Below, one piece after another: positions 14,772-22,818 of a stretch of DNA of 33,134 bases. The notes beneath the pieces are model-generated. The model made no database searches. It saw nothing but the letters and a program-made list of their open reading frames with translations, and was not told the DNA's origin. Position numbers and translations under genes: made by a program. The stretch covers positions 1 through 33,134 of the forward strand of contig CABRXV010000015.1 in the NCBI GenBank assembly GCA_902475005.1, given 5' to 3'. Numbering within the stretch: position 1 is the first letter of the stretch; every line of letters starts with the position of its first letter. Source of the DNA: CABRXV01 sp900754955. Lineage in GTDB: Bacteria; Actinomycetota; Coriobacteriia; Coriobacteriales; Eggerthellaceae.

Positions 14772-16976
14772 ATGGATACCGCACGCGACTTCGAAACAGA
14801 GCAGATGCAGACGACGAACGCACCCGAAGCGGACGCCGCGCCGTTTTCCGCCGACGACCCCGTGTTCGCCGCCGAGCAGGAGCACCTGAGCGCCACGTGG
14901 GACACGCTCAAGGGCATGCACGACGCGCTCGCGCACGAGATCGCACGCGTCGAGGCGGAGGCCGCCGAGGACAAGAAGAACATGGCCGACGAGGTGACGC
15001 ACAACTTCGCGAGCATCGAGGAAGCCCAGGAAACCTACGTCGAGTACTCGTCGGTCAACCGCGTGATCGACGGCTACAACATCGAACAGGGCGCGCTTGA
15101 GCGCAAGTTCTCCGACGTGAGCCTGCTGCTCAACCAGCCCTACTTCGCCAAGATCGCCCTGCAGTTCAAGCCGGGCGCCGAGCCCAAAGAGCTCTACATC
15201 GGCGTGGTGGGCATCTCCGACGACTCATACCGCCGCATGGTGGTCGACTGGCGCTCGCCGGTGGCCGAGGTGTACTACAACCAGGACTCGGGCGCCACCT
15301 CGTACGTGGCGAACGGGCGCACCATCAACGTCGACCTCAAGCTGCGCCGCCAGTTCGACATCGCGCGCAACACGCTCAACGCCTACTTCGACACCACGGT
15401 TGCCATCCAGGACGAGCTGCTGCTCGCGTCGCTGTCGAAGCAACGCAGCGCGCACATGCGCGACATCACCGCGACCATCCAGAAGGAGCAGAACGTCGTC
15501 ATCCGCCATGAGGACGTGCCGGCGCTGCTCGTGTCGGGCATCGCGGGCAGCGGCAAGACCTCGGTGCTGCTCCAGCGCATCGCGTATCTGCTCTACCAGC
15601 GCCGCGACGACCTCGACCCGCGCGACGTGTTCCTCATCACGCCGAACCCGGTGTTTCGCAGCTACATCTCCAACGTGCTCCCCGGCATGGGCGAGCGCAA
15701 TCCCGACATCCTCACGTGGGACGACTTCGCGCGCTTCATGTTGCCCGAGGGCCGCGGCCACGGCGGCGAAATCGTGCCGCTCGACACGCTGCGCCGCATC
15801 GACGCCGGCATCGCCGGCCTCGAGCTCGACCCCGCCGACTTCCGCGATGTGAAGGTGGACGGCACCGTGCTCGTGTCGGCGAACCAGATCCGCCAGATCT
15901 CCGCGCGCTACGAGCGCATTCCCGCCGGCCCGCACCGCATCACGCTCATGCGCGAGAAGATCATGGGACGCCTCGAGGCGCGCATCGCGCAGCTCGCCTC
16001 GCGCGAGGACATGCAGAACGAGGTGTACGCGCTGAGCATCGAGGAGCAGCTGCGCATCTTCGGCGAGCTCGCCGAGCCGCAGAACGAGCAGGAGGAGCGC
16101 GATTTCGCGCTGCGCTACCTGAAAGACCGTTTCGCCGCGGCCTACATGATGGTCGAGCGCGACGAGTGGCTGCGCATCGACCGCATCGGCGTGCGCCTGC
16201 TCGGGGGCGACGGCATCGAGTCGGTCACGTGGATGTACCTCAAGGTCGCGCTGACCGGCTGCGGCAACGGGCGGGCGCGCTACGTGATGATCGACGAGGT
16301 GCAGAACTACACCGAGGCGCAGATCGCCGTGCTCGCGCGTTACTTCCGCCGCGCCCATCTGCTGCTGCTCGGCGACGAGAACCAGGCGATCAAGCCGGGG
16401 ACGGCATCGTTTGCGCAGGTGCGCGCCTTGCTCGAGGAGCTGCGCGGTAGCGTGGAGACGTGCAGTCTCATGACGAGCTACCGCTCGACGCCCGCCATCA
16501 CCGAGCTGTTCGCGCGGCTCGCGCGCTCGGAGGACGCGCTGCGCATCTCGTCGGTGCGCCGCGAGCAGGATGCGCCGATCATCGCCGCCTACGAAGACGA
16601 CGCCGCCTACGCGCAGGCGCTGCGCGACGCCGTGGCCGCCGCGCGCGCGACCGACGGGCTTGCGGCGGTCATCGCGCCGTGGAAGCGCGAGGCGAAGCGC
16701 GTGGTCGAGCTGCTCGGCGACGACGCGCCGCAGCTCGTGGACGACCGCACGCTGATGCCCGAGAGCGGCATCGTGCTCATGACGCTCGACCAGGCCCAGG
16801 GCCTCGAGTTCGATTACGTGGTGGTGCCCGATGCGAGCGCGCGGCTGTTCCCCGCCGACGACGAGGTGGCGCGTCACCGCCTGTACACGACGATCTCGCG
16901 CGCCACGCGGCACATCGCGATCCTTGCGTACGGCAAGCTCACGACGCTGCTCGACGGCGCGAACGCGGAGGCGTAG
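14772..16976 (+). CDS. helD: HelD-like RNA polymerase recycling helicase
   Basis: A 734-residue UvrD/Rep-like SF1 ATPase. The N-terminal antiparallel coiled-coil region (about 30-115) is the part that in HelD enters RNA polymerase. The segment VVDWRSPVAEVYYN (157-170) is typical of HelD proteins. Walker A is GIAGSGKT (256-263). Downstream motifs are VMIDEVQNYTEAQ (Walker B), LLGDENQAIKPG, TSYRSTPAI, LDQAQGLEFDYVVVPD and TTISRATRH. HelD removes stalled RNA polymerase from DNA, and some actinobacterial relatives protect against rifamycins. Whether this copy does is not visible. The ATG follows GAGGGGAG; a TACAAT lies 36 bases upstream. A long antisense frame here is a shadow. Confidence 0.9.
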   Translation: MDTARDFETEQMQTTNAPEADAAPFSADDPVFAAEQEHLSATWDTLKGMHDALAHEIARVEAEAAEDKKNMADEVTHNFASIEEAQETYVEYSSVNRVIDGYNIEQGALERKFSDVSLLLNQPYFAKIALQFKPGAEPKELYIGVVGISDDSYRRMVVDWRSPVAEVYYNQDSGATSYVANGRTINVDLKLRRQFDIARNTLNAYFDTTVAIQDELLLASLSKQRSAHMRDITATIQKEQNVVIRHEDVPALLVSGIAGSGKTSVLLQRIAYLLYQRRDDLDPRDVFLITPNPVFRSYISNVLPGMGERNPDILTWDDFARFMLPEGRGHGGEIVPLDTLRRIDAGIAGLELDPADFRDVKVDGTVLVSANQIRQISARYERIPAGPHRITLMREKIMGRLEARIAQLASREDMQNEVYALSIEEQLRIFGELAEPQNEQEERDFALRYLKDRFAAAYMMVERDEWLRIDRIGVRLLGGDGIESVTWMYLKVALTGCGNGRARYVMIDEVQNYTEAQIAVLARYFRRAHLLLLGDENQAIKPGTASFAQVRALLEELRGSVETCSLMTSYRSTPAITELFARLARSEDALRISSVRREQDAPIIAAYEDDAAYAQALRDAVAAARATDGLAAVIAPWKREAKRVVELLGDDAPQLVDDRTLMPESGIVLMTLDQAQGLEFDYVVVPDASARLFPADDEVARHRLYTTISRATRHIAILAYGKLTTLLDGANAEA

Positions 16977-17115
16977 AGCAGCCGCGCGACGGAAGCGGCC
17001 GCGCGTGCGCGTGGGCGTGCGCTGGCTGACGGCGGTGAAGAGCACCTCGAGAAAATCGGCTGCACGTGCGTGCGAGCGTGCAGCTGGGGCGCCGCTGGGA
17101 CGCGGCGCAGCATCG

Positions 17116-17616
17116 CTACCAGGGAACAACAAGATACCCGACGACGGCGGCAAGCGCGGCGAAGGCGGCGCCCGCGACCACATCGCGCGGGAAGTGCACG
17201 CCGCCGAGCACGCGCACGCACGCCATGGCGGCGCTCGCGACCGCGAGCACGGCGCCGACGGCCGGCTGCCACACCGCCCAGGTGAGGGCGATCATGAACA
17301 TCGAGAACGTATGGCGGCTCGGGAACGACTTGCCGTGCGTGTCCTTCGCGATGAGCGGCTCGATGGCGAGCGCTTCGTAGGGGCGCGGCGCGTTGACGGC
17401 GCGGCGGAAGAGGCTCAGTGCGACGAACGCGACCGCCGGCACCACGATGCAGCGCACGATGAGCGTGCGGTCGAAAGCGGCGAGCAGCGCGATGAGCAGC
17501 GGGTAGAGCACGTAGCCGGCGACGGTGAGCGCCCTGTTGGCGGCGACGACGGCGTGCGTGAGGCGGGGGCGTGCGCGCAGCGGCGCCGTCCATCGTGCGT
17601 ACTGCTCCTCGGTCAT
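17116..17616 (-). CDS. PAP2-family membrane phosphatase
   Basis: A 166-residue integral membrane phosphatase. The three family motifs are present: R71-x6-R78-P79 (RRAVNAPRP, with Arg in place of the usual first Lys), SFPSRH (97-102) and R135-x5-H141-x3-D145 (RVLGGVHFPRD). About five hydrophobic helices surround them. Family members dephosphorylate lipid phosphates such as undecaprenyl pyrophosphate or phosphatidic acid; the exact substrate is unknown. AGGGAG lies upstream of the start at 17616. It converges with the helicase gene. Confidence 0.87.
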   Translation of the reverse strand: MTEEQYARWTAPLRARPRLTHAVVAANRALTVAGYVLYPLLIALLAAFDRTLIVRCIVVPAVAFVALSLFRRAVNAPRPYEALAIEPLIAKDTHGKSFPSRHTFSMFMIALTWAVWQPAVGAVLAVASAAMACVRVLGGVHFPRDVVAGAAFAALAAVVGYLVVPW

Positions 17617-17685
17617 GCGGCTCCCTTCGAACTCCTTCAGCTTCCATTATGGGCCAAATCTCCTGATCGCGGGCGAAAAGAGGGA

Positions 17686-17691
17686 TACAAT
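17686..17691 (+). promoter_or_regulatory. -10-like element of the NhaC gene
   Basis: TACAAT, 83 bases before the GTG start at 17774. The -35 region is weak. Confidence 0.35.
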
Positions 17692-17773
17692 AGGCAAACT
17701 ATGGTTGACTGACCTGCATGCGCGGGGCGCCCGAGCGCCCGCGCATGGCACGGTGTTCGTTCGGGAGGATATT

Positions 17774-19195
17774 GTGAACGAAGAGAACAACGCGGCGCGC
17801 GACGCCGCAGGTGCCAGCGCGCCGGAGGGAAGCGCCGCACCGCACGCCCAGGAGCGTCCGCGTGGCAACGTGGCGGCGCTGCTGCCGATCGGCGTGTTCC
17901 TCGTGCTCTACCTGGGACTCGGCGTCCTGTTCGAGTACGCGCTCGCCATCCCCATGGGCTTCTACAGCATCCCCATCGTGGTGGTGTTCCTCGTGGCGCT
18001 GCTCGTGGCGTGCGCGCAGAACCGCAAGCTGCCCTTCGACGACAAGCTCGTGCTCATGGGGCAGGGCATGGGCGACAAGACCATCGTCACCATGATCCTC
18101 ATCTTCATGGCGGCGGGCGTGTTCGTGGGCACGGTGGGACGCGACAGCGCGGAGAGCGTCGCGTACCTGCTGCTGTCGGTGTTTCCCACGCAGTCGGCGG
18201 TGGCGGTGCTGTTCATCGTGAGCTGCTTCGTGTCCATCTCGATGGGCACCTCGGTGGGAACCATCACGCTCATCACGCCCATCGCCGTGGCGGTGTCGGC
18301 GGCTTCGGGCTTCGATCTGCCCATCTGCGTGGCGTCGGTCGTCGGCGGCGCGATGTTCGGCGACAACCTCTCGTTCATATCCGACACGACGATCGCGGCG
18401 TGCCAAGGCCAAGGATGCGCGATGCAGGACAAGTTCAAGGAGAACTTCAAGATCGCGCTGCCGGCGGCCATCGTCACGGTGATCGTGATTCTCGCGCTGT
18501 CGTTCAACACGCCGCTCAACGGCAGCGTGCAGCATGAGTACGACCTCATCCAGCTCATCCCGTACGTGATCGTGCTCGTGGGTGGCATCGTGGGCGTGAA
18601 CGTGTTCGTGGTGCTGCTGCTCGGCATCGTATCGGGCTCGATCATCATGGTGGCGACGGGCGCCACGGCCCCCACCGACCTGCTCGCCAACATGGGTTCG
18701 GGTGCGGCCGGCATGTTCGAGACGACGATGGTGGCGCTGCTCGTGTCGGCCATCGGCGCGCTCATCCGCGAGTACGGCGGCTTCACGGCGCTGCTCAACG
18801 GCATCCGCAGCCTGTTCAAGAGCCGCAAGGGCGGTCAGCTCGGCATGGGCCTGCTCGTGGGCGCGATGGACGTTGCGACGGCGAACAACACGGTGGCCAT
18901 CGTGATGGCGAACCCCATCGCCTCCGACATGGCGAAGTACTACGGGGTGTCGAAGCGCAAGACGGCGTCGCTGCTCGACACGTTCTCCTGCGTGTTCCAG
19001 GGCATCATTCCCTACGGTGCGCAGATGCTCGTGGCCATTTCGGCCGCAACCGAGCTCGGGTATGCGGTCTCGGCGTTCGAGATCATTCCGTTTCTGTTCT
19101 ACCCGTTCTTGTTGCTGCTGAGCTCGCTCGTGTTCATCTTCCTCATTCCCGACAAGCGCAGCATGGCGCTCGAGCCCGAGGGCGACGTGAAGTAG
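17774..19195 (+). CDS. NhaC-family Na+/H+ antiporter
   Basis: A 473-residue membrane protein with about eleven hydrophobic segments. The best family marks are GTSVGTITLITPIAVAVS, GGAMFGDNLSFISDTTIAAC and, late in the protein, DVATANNTVAIVMANPIA. NhaC proteins exchange Na+ for H+; related members exchange malate/lactate or amino acids, so the substrate is not certain. The first 35 residues are polar and disordered. The GTG at 17774 is chosen because GGGAGGA lies 6 bases upstream and the in-frame sequence before it is not protein-like. Confidence 0.87.
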   Translation: MNEENNAARDAAGASAPEGSAAPHAQERPRGNVAALLPIGVFLVLYLGLGVLFEYALAIPMGFYSIPIVVVFLVALLVACAQNRKLPFDDKLVLMGQGMGDKTIVTMILIFMAAGVFVGTVGRDSAESVAYLLLSVFPTQSAVAVLFIVSCFVSISMGTSVGTITLITPIAVAVSAASGFDLPICVASVVGGAMFGDNLSFISDTTIAACQGQGCAMQDKFKENFKIALPAAIVTVIVILALSFNTPLNGSVQHEYDLIQLIPYVIVLVGGIVGVNVFVVLLLGIVSGSIIMVATGATAPTDLLANMGSGAAGMFETTMVALLVSAIGALIREYGGFTALLNGIRSLFKSRKGGQLGMGLLVGAMDVATANNTVAIVMANPIASDMAKYYGVSKRKTASLLDTFSCVFQGIIPYGAQMLVAISAATELGYAVSAFEIIPFLFYPFLLLLSSLVFIFLIPDKRSMALEPEGDVK

Positions 19196-19247
19196 CGCGC
19201 TCGGCGTGCGCGCCTGCGGGGTCCGCGCGTTTTCCGATATCAGTATG

Positions 19248-20111
19248 TCAGTACAGCTCGGGGCGACGGTGCTTGAACACGGGGGTGGCGGCGCGTGCTT
19301 CGCGCACGAAGCTGAGGTCGATCTCGTCCACGACGAGCTCTTCGCCGAAGAAGCTCCCGTTTTCGTGGATGATGCCGTATGGGTCGACCACGCTGCTGTA
19401 GCCGATGTACTTCTTGTCGGCGATGCTCGTGTCGGGCGCATCCACGCGGCTCACGCCCACCACGTACATCTCGTTCTCGATGGCGCGTGCCTGCAGCAGC
19501 GCGCGCCAGTGCTCGGCTTTGAGCGGGCCCGTCACCCATGCCGCGGGGTTGATGAGGATGTCGCATCCCGCCACGGCGGCTGCGCGCGCCACCTCGGGGA
19601 AGCGCAGGTCGTAGCAGATCGAAAGGCCGATGCGCCCGAACGGCGTCTCGATGGGCTCAAACAGCGCGTCTCCCGCGCTTACGCGGTCGCTCTCGCGCTT
19701 GCCCTGTGCGTCGAACAGGTGGGTCTTGCGGTAGAAGCCGCGGCATACGCCGGAGCTGTCGGTGATGCGTGCGGTGTTGTACGGCTGGCGCGCGGGGTCC
19801 TCGTGCTGTTCGTTCGCCGTGGAGACGATCCACAGCCCATAGCGCGCCGCGATGGCGTCGACCGCCTGGCAGAACGGTCCGTCGAGCGGCTCTGCCGTGG
19901 CGCGGAACTCCTCGGGCGTGCTCTCGAAGGGCGTCATGAGGCATTCGGGGAACACGAGCAGATCGCATTCCGCCTCGGCGGCCTCGCGTGCGTAGCGCTC
20001 CACGAGGGCGATCACGTCGCCGTCGGCGGGGTGTGCGCACTGGGCGAGCCCGATGGTGCACACATCGCTGTCGGGCCGTGCCGCTGTTTTCGTCGCAGGG
20101 GCGTTCTCCAT
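19248..20111 (-). CDS. Carbon-nitrogen hydrolase (nitrilase superfamily)
   Basis: A 287-residue enzyme with the Glu-Lys-Cys triad of the superfamily: E56 in LVFPECLMT, K129 in FYRKTHLFD and C166 in SICYDLRFPE. These motifs resemble omega-amidase and Nit-type amidases, which hydrolyse alpha-ketoglutaramate, deaminated glutathione or similar amides. The start at 20111 (MENAP) has AAAGGAA 5 bases upstream; an ATG ten codons earlier lacks one. A TATACT -10-like hexamer reads toward it at 20144-20149 on the minus strand. The gene is divergent from the truncated phnE, whose upstream operon partners it seems to have replaced. Confidence 0.87.
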   Translation of the reverse strand: MENAPATKTAARPDSDVCTIGLAQCAHPADGDVIALVERYAREAAEAECDLLVFPECLMTPFESTPEEFRATAEPLDGPFCQAVDAIAARYGLWIVSTANEQHEDPARQPYNTARITDSSGVCRGFYRKTHLFDAQGKRESDRVSAGDALFEPIETPFGRIGLSICYDLRFPEVARAAAVAGCDILINPAAWVTGPLKAEHWRALLQARAIENEMYVVGVSRVDAPDTSIADKKYIGYSSVVDPYGIIHENGSFFGEELVVDEIDLSFVREARAATPVFKHRRPELY

Positions 20112-20143
20112 TGCGTTCCTTTCGCTCACGGGTTGGTGCATCC

Positions 20144-20172
20144 AGTATAGAACGCGCGCGCCCTGCTAGAAT
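20144..20172. promoter_or_regulatory. Divergent -10-like pair between nitrilase and phn genes
   Basis: AGTATA at 20144-20149 reads as TATACT on the minus strand, 32 bases from the nitrilase start. TAGAAT at 20167-20172 faces the phn genes on the plus strand. Neither has a good -35. Confidence 0.35.
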
Positions 20173-20464
20173 GGCAGCGAGACGAAACGGCGCGGCGGGC
20201 GCGAGCTACGGGCAGATCGTGGCGCAGGCGGTGATCCCCATGACGATCACCGCGGTGCTGAGCCAGGTGCTCTACATGATCGAGACGAACATCCGCGACG
20301 CCACGCTCGTGGGCATCCTCACGGGCACGGGCATCGGGTTCGTGTTCGACATCTACTACAAGAGCTTCCGCTACGACATCGCCGGCCTCACGATCCTTGC
20401 GATCGTGATCGTAGTCATCGCCTGCGAGGTCGTGTCGAACTTCGTGCGTCGGAGGGTGCTGTGA
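20171..20464 (+). pseudogene. phnE1: 5'-truncated phosphonate ABC permease (PhnE remnant)
   Basis: About 97 codons of the C-terminal half of a PhnE-type permease. It starts within the EAA loop (GASYGQIVAQAVIP, compare GASWWQVVFRGVVP in the intact neighbour). It then keeps the conserved IETNIRDATLVGILTGTGIG and ends FVRRRVL. The N-terminal half, and the phnC and phnD genes that normally precede it, are missing. The DNA just upstream belongs to the divergent nitrilase gene. An ATG at 20171 overlaps the TAGAAT element and has no ribosome binding site. The remnant is probably not functional alone. Its stop overlaps the next start (TGATG). Confidence 0.75.
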
Positions 20465-21321
20465 TGAACAACGGTGTTTTGGATACGGCTCCCGGCGCGC
20501 GGCTTTCGCGCAGCGGGAAGATCAAGGCGCACGTGGCGTCGAAGTCGAACGTCGCGCTGTACGCCACGCTCGGCGTGCTCGCGGCGGTGACGGTATTCGC
20601 GCTCGTGACCATGGACTACGGCAAGGTTGCGTTCGGCGAGGCGGTGGCCGCGGCGTGCGGCGACTTCGTCACGATGATGACGCAGCCGGGTCTGGCGGGG
20701 CACTTTACGCTCGCCGATGTGGTGACGGGCCTGTTCGTGTCGCTTGCGCTTGCGCTGCTCACGACGCTCATCAGCGCGGTCATCGCGTTCGTACTCGGTC
20801 TGCTCGCGTCGTCGAACCTGTCGAGCCGCGGCGTGAGCAACGCCATCAAGGTGGTCATGTCGGTCATCCGCGCGGTGCCGACGATTCTCTGGGTCATGGT
20901 GTTCTCGGTGGCGATCGGCCTCGGCGCCGAGGCTGCGGTCACGGGCCTGCTGTTCCACGGCGTGGCCTACCTCGTGAAGGCGTACTCGGAGAGCTTCGAG
21001 GAGGTTGACGCGGGCGTGCTCGAGGCTCTGCGCGCGTCGGGCGCCTCCTGGTGGCAGGTGGTGTTCCGCGGCGTGGTGCCCGAGAAGGTCAACGAGATGC
21101 TCTCGTGGACGTTCATCCGCTTCGAAATCAACTTCGTGAACGCCGTGGCGGTGGGCGCGGTGGCAGGCGCCGGCGGCATTGGCTACCAGCTGTTCCTCGC
21201 GGGCAGCTTCTACCTCAACATCCACGAGATCGGGCTCATCGTGTACCTCTGCCTGGCCGTGGCCGTGGTGTTGGAGATTCTGGCGACGAAGCTGCGCAAG
21301 CGCTACATCGTGCAAAAGTAG
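20464..21321 (+). CDS. phnE: Phosphonate ABC transporter permease PhnE
   Basis: A 285-residue inner-membrane permease with about six hydrophobic segments. It has the ABC importer EAA loop (EALRASGASWWQVVFRGVVP) and the PhnE-type end (GAGGIGYQLFLAGSFYLNI). It would form the channel of a phosphonate importer with PhnC and PhnD, neither of which is in this window. The ATG at 20464 overlaps the stop of the truncated phnE and has GGAGG 8 bases upstream, so the two were translationally coupled. A structured 337-base spacer separates it from phnG. Confidence 0.88.
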   Translation: MNNGVLDTAPGARLSRSGKIKAHVASKSNVALYATLGVLAAVTVFALVTMDYGKVAFGEAVAAACGDFVTMMTQPGLAGHFTLADVVTGLFVSLALALLTTLISAVIAFVLGLLASSNLSSRGVSNAIKVVMSVIRAVPTILWVMVFSVAIGLGAEAAVTGLLFHGVAYLVKAYSESFEEVDAGVLEALRASGASWWQVVFRGVVPEKVNEMLSWTFIRFEINFVNAVAVGAVAGAGGIGYQLFLAGSFYLNIHEIGLIVYLCLAVAVVLEILATKLRKRYIVQK

Positions 21322-21336
21322 GGATGGTCTTGCGTG

Positions 21337-21446
21337 GGTCCCGCAGGGAGGGATCCCGTGCTCAAACAGTCCTGGGCTCGCTCGAACAGCCCGCAGGGCT
21401 GTTCGGCTCGTGCGAAACTGCGCGCGAGACCCCTCCCTGCGGGACC
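21337..21446. repeat. Nested inverted repeat (16-bp outer, 9-bp inner)
   Basis: The outer arms GGTCCCGCAGGGAGGG (21337-21352) and CCCTCCCTGCGGGACC (21431-21446) are perfectly complementary. Inside them CGAACAGCC (21383-21391), loop CGCAG, GGCTGTTCG (21397-21405) forms a second stem. The layout suits a structured RNA or a palindromic repeat element. Confidence 0.65.
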
Positions 21447-21556
21447 TGGGGAGCGGGCTCTGGCTGCGGAGCGGCGCTTCGCACCGAGAGAAAGAGGGGA
21501 TTTCGGTTCCCCTGGTTTGTTCCGCTCGCTGACCTTGGTTCGACCGGTGAGTTCTT

Positions 21557-21585
21557 GGTGACAAATGGGCAGGTCATTTGTCACC
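21557..21585. repeat. 29-base palindromic repeat, copy C1
   Basis: The most symmetric copy: GGTGACAAATG, seven bases, CATTTGTCACC, with perfect 11-base arms. Confidence 0.7.
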
Positions 21586-21601
21586 AAATCCCTCGTGAGC
21601 T

Positions 21602-21630
21602 GATGGCAAACGACCTGTCCACTTGTCATC
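21602..21630. repeat. 29-base palindromic repeat, copy C2
   Basis: Begins GATGGCAAACGACC and ends CACTTGTCATC, starting 45 bases after copy C1. It ends 28 bases before the phnG start. Confidence 0.65.
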
Positions 21631-21658
21631 TGGCTAGTCAATTGTGGAAAGGAAATCT

Positions 21659-22102
21659 GTGAGACGTTACGAACGGACGCGGGCTCTGGTGGAGGGCGAT
21701 CCTCTGCTGGCGCGGTCGATCGTGTGCGCAATCGAGGAGGAGCTCGGCTCCGACGCGGTGTGCGTGCTCGACGAGCCGCGCGAGGAGCTCGTGATGGTGA
21801 AGGTGCGCGAAACGGCGAAGGGGAGCCTGTTCTACCTGGGCGAAGCGCTCGCCACGTCGTGCCGTGTGCGCATCGGCGATGCGGTGGGCATCGGGCTCGT
21901 GATGGGTAGCAACCGTTGCCGCGCCTACGAGCTCGCGGTGATCGACGCGGCGTTCGCTGGTGAAGCAGGTGCTGCGCGCGCGGACCGCTGGGACGCGCGG
22001 CTGCGCGAAGAGCTCGCTGCCGTCGACGCGCGCGAGGCCGCCGAGGTGGCGCGCGCCGCGACGACGCGTGTCGATTTCTCGACGATGGAGGTGGAGCTGT
22101 GA
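21659..22102 (+). CDS. phnG: C-P lyase subunit PhnG
   Basis: A 147-residue subunit of the PhnGHIJ core. PhnG helps the nucleosidase PhnI attach phosphonate to the ribose of ATP, releasing adenine. The family stretch is VMVKVRETAKGSLFYLGEAL followed by CRVRIGDAVGIGLVMGSN. The GTG at 21659 is chosen over one five codons earlier because GGAAAGGA lies between them at good spacing. Its stop overlaps the phnH start (TGATG). Confidence 0.88.
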   Translation: MRRYERTRALVEGDPLLARSIVCAIEEELGSDAVCVLDEPREELVMVKVRETAKGSLFYLGEALATSCRVRIGDAVGIGLVMGSNRCRAYELAVIDAAFAGEAGAARADRWDARLREELAAVDAREAAEVARAATTRVDFSTMEVEL

Positions 22103-22818
22103 TGGTGATTGCCGAGAACGCCGAGCTGCACCGCGCGCAGCGCACCTTCCGCCGCGTGCTCGACGCCTTCGCGCGCCCCGGCACCGTGCAGGTGCTTGAG
22201 CCCGCGTCTGCGAACCCCGCACGTCCTGCGGCGCTCGATCCGGTGCTCGAGGAGGCGGTGCGCTTGTTCGTCGACCAGGCGGTGCGCTTCTGCGTGGTGG
22301 ACGTGGAGTCCGATGCGGTGGCCGCGTACCTCACGAGCGAGACGCACGCGCAGCGCAGCACGCTCGTGATGGCGGGCTTCGTCGTGGTGCCGCGGCGCGC
22401 CGATGCGGCGACCGAGCGGGAGGCGGTGGCGGGCGCCTTCGGCGGCACGCTCGTATCCCCCGAGAAGGGCGCCACCGTGATCATCGGTTGCGCGCGCGTG
22501 GCGGCGATCGAGGCGGAGGCCGCCGGCGCTGACGCTGCCGCTCCCGCGTCCGCCCGTGACGTCGCGCTTTCCCCCGATGCCGCCGAGCAGGCGGGCCTGC
22601 GCGTATTCGAGGTGAGCGGCCCAGGCGTGGCGGATGTGAACCGCTTCGCCGTCGACCGCAGCGCCTGGGCCGAGGCCCGCGCCGCGCGCGGCGACGAGTT
22701 CCCCTGCGGTATTGAGATCCTGCTGGTCGATGCGGAGGGGCGCGCCGTCGCCGTTCCGCGCAGCGCGCGCGTCCGTGCGGTCACGTGCGTGCAGCCGGCG
22801 TCCGAGGAGGTGTGCTAG
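22102..22818 (+). CDS. phnH: C-P lyase subunit PhnH
   Basis: A 238-residue PhnH, the dimeric core subunit needed for ribose triphosphate phosphonate formation. Recognisable parts are HRAQRTFRRVLDAFARPGTV at the N-terminus, the central LVMAGFVVVP, and the C-terminal GPGVADVNRFAVD and FPCGIEILLVDAEGRAVAVPRS. An Ala-rich insertion lies near residues 137-155. The start is the ATG in the TGATG overlap with phnG, behind GGAGGTGGA. phnI follows directly. Confidence 0.9.
   Translation: MVIAENAELHRAQRTFRRVLDAFARPGTVQVLEPASANPARPAALDPVLEEAVRLFVDQAVRFCVVDVESDAVAAYLTSETHAQRSTLVMAGFVVVPRRADAATEREAVAGAFGGTLVSPEKGATVIIGCARVAAIEAEAAGADAAAPASARDVALSPDAAEQAGLRVFEVSGPGVADVNRFAVDRSAWAEARAARGDEFPCGIEILLVDAEGRAVAVPRSARVRAVTCVQPASEEVC

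Larger units (their letters stand above)
21322..21658. other. Structured 337-base spacer inside the phn cluster
   Basis: No convincing gene. It contains a 16-base perfect inverted repeat (21337-21352 with 21431-21446) enclosing a second hairpin. A smaller AGGGG...CCCCT hairpin lies near 21492, and two copies of the 29-base palindromic repeat lie at 21557 and 21602. It may hold a promoter or processing sites for phnG onward, but no clear hexamers were found. Confidence 0.6.

Noticed and set aside
16977..17115. Terminator between the convergent helicase and PAP2 genes
   Set aside because: Several GC-rich inverted repeats are possible, but none is strong with a T-run, so no call was made.
15225..17183. 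Long antisense open frame opposite the helicase gene
   Set aside because: The translation is Arg/Val/Glu/His-rich with no domain, and the plus strand encodes all helicase motifs.
17699..19441. Long antisense open frame opposite the NhaC gene
   Set aside because: Its translation is extremely His/Arg/Glu-rich and non-globular. The plus strand has a complete NhaC protein.
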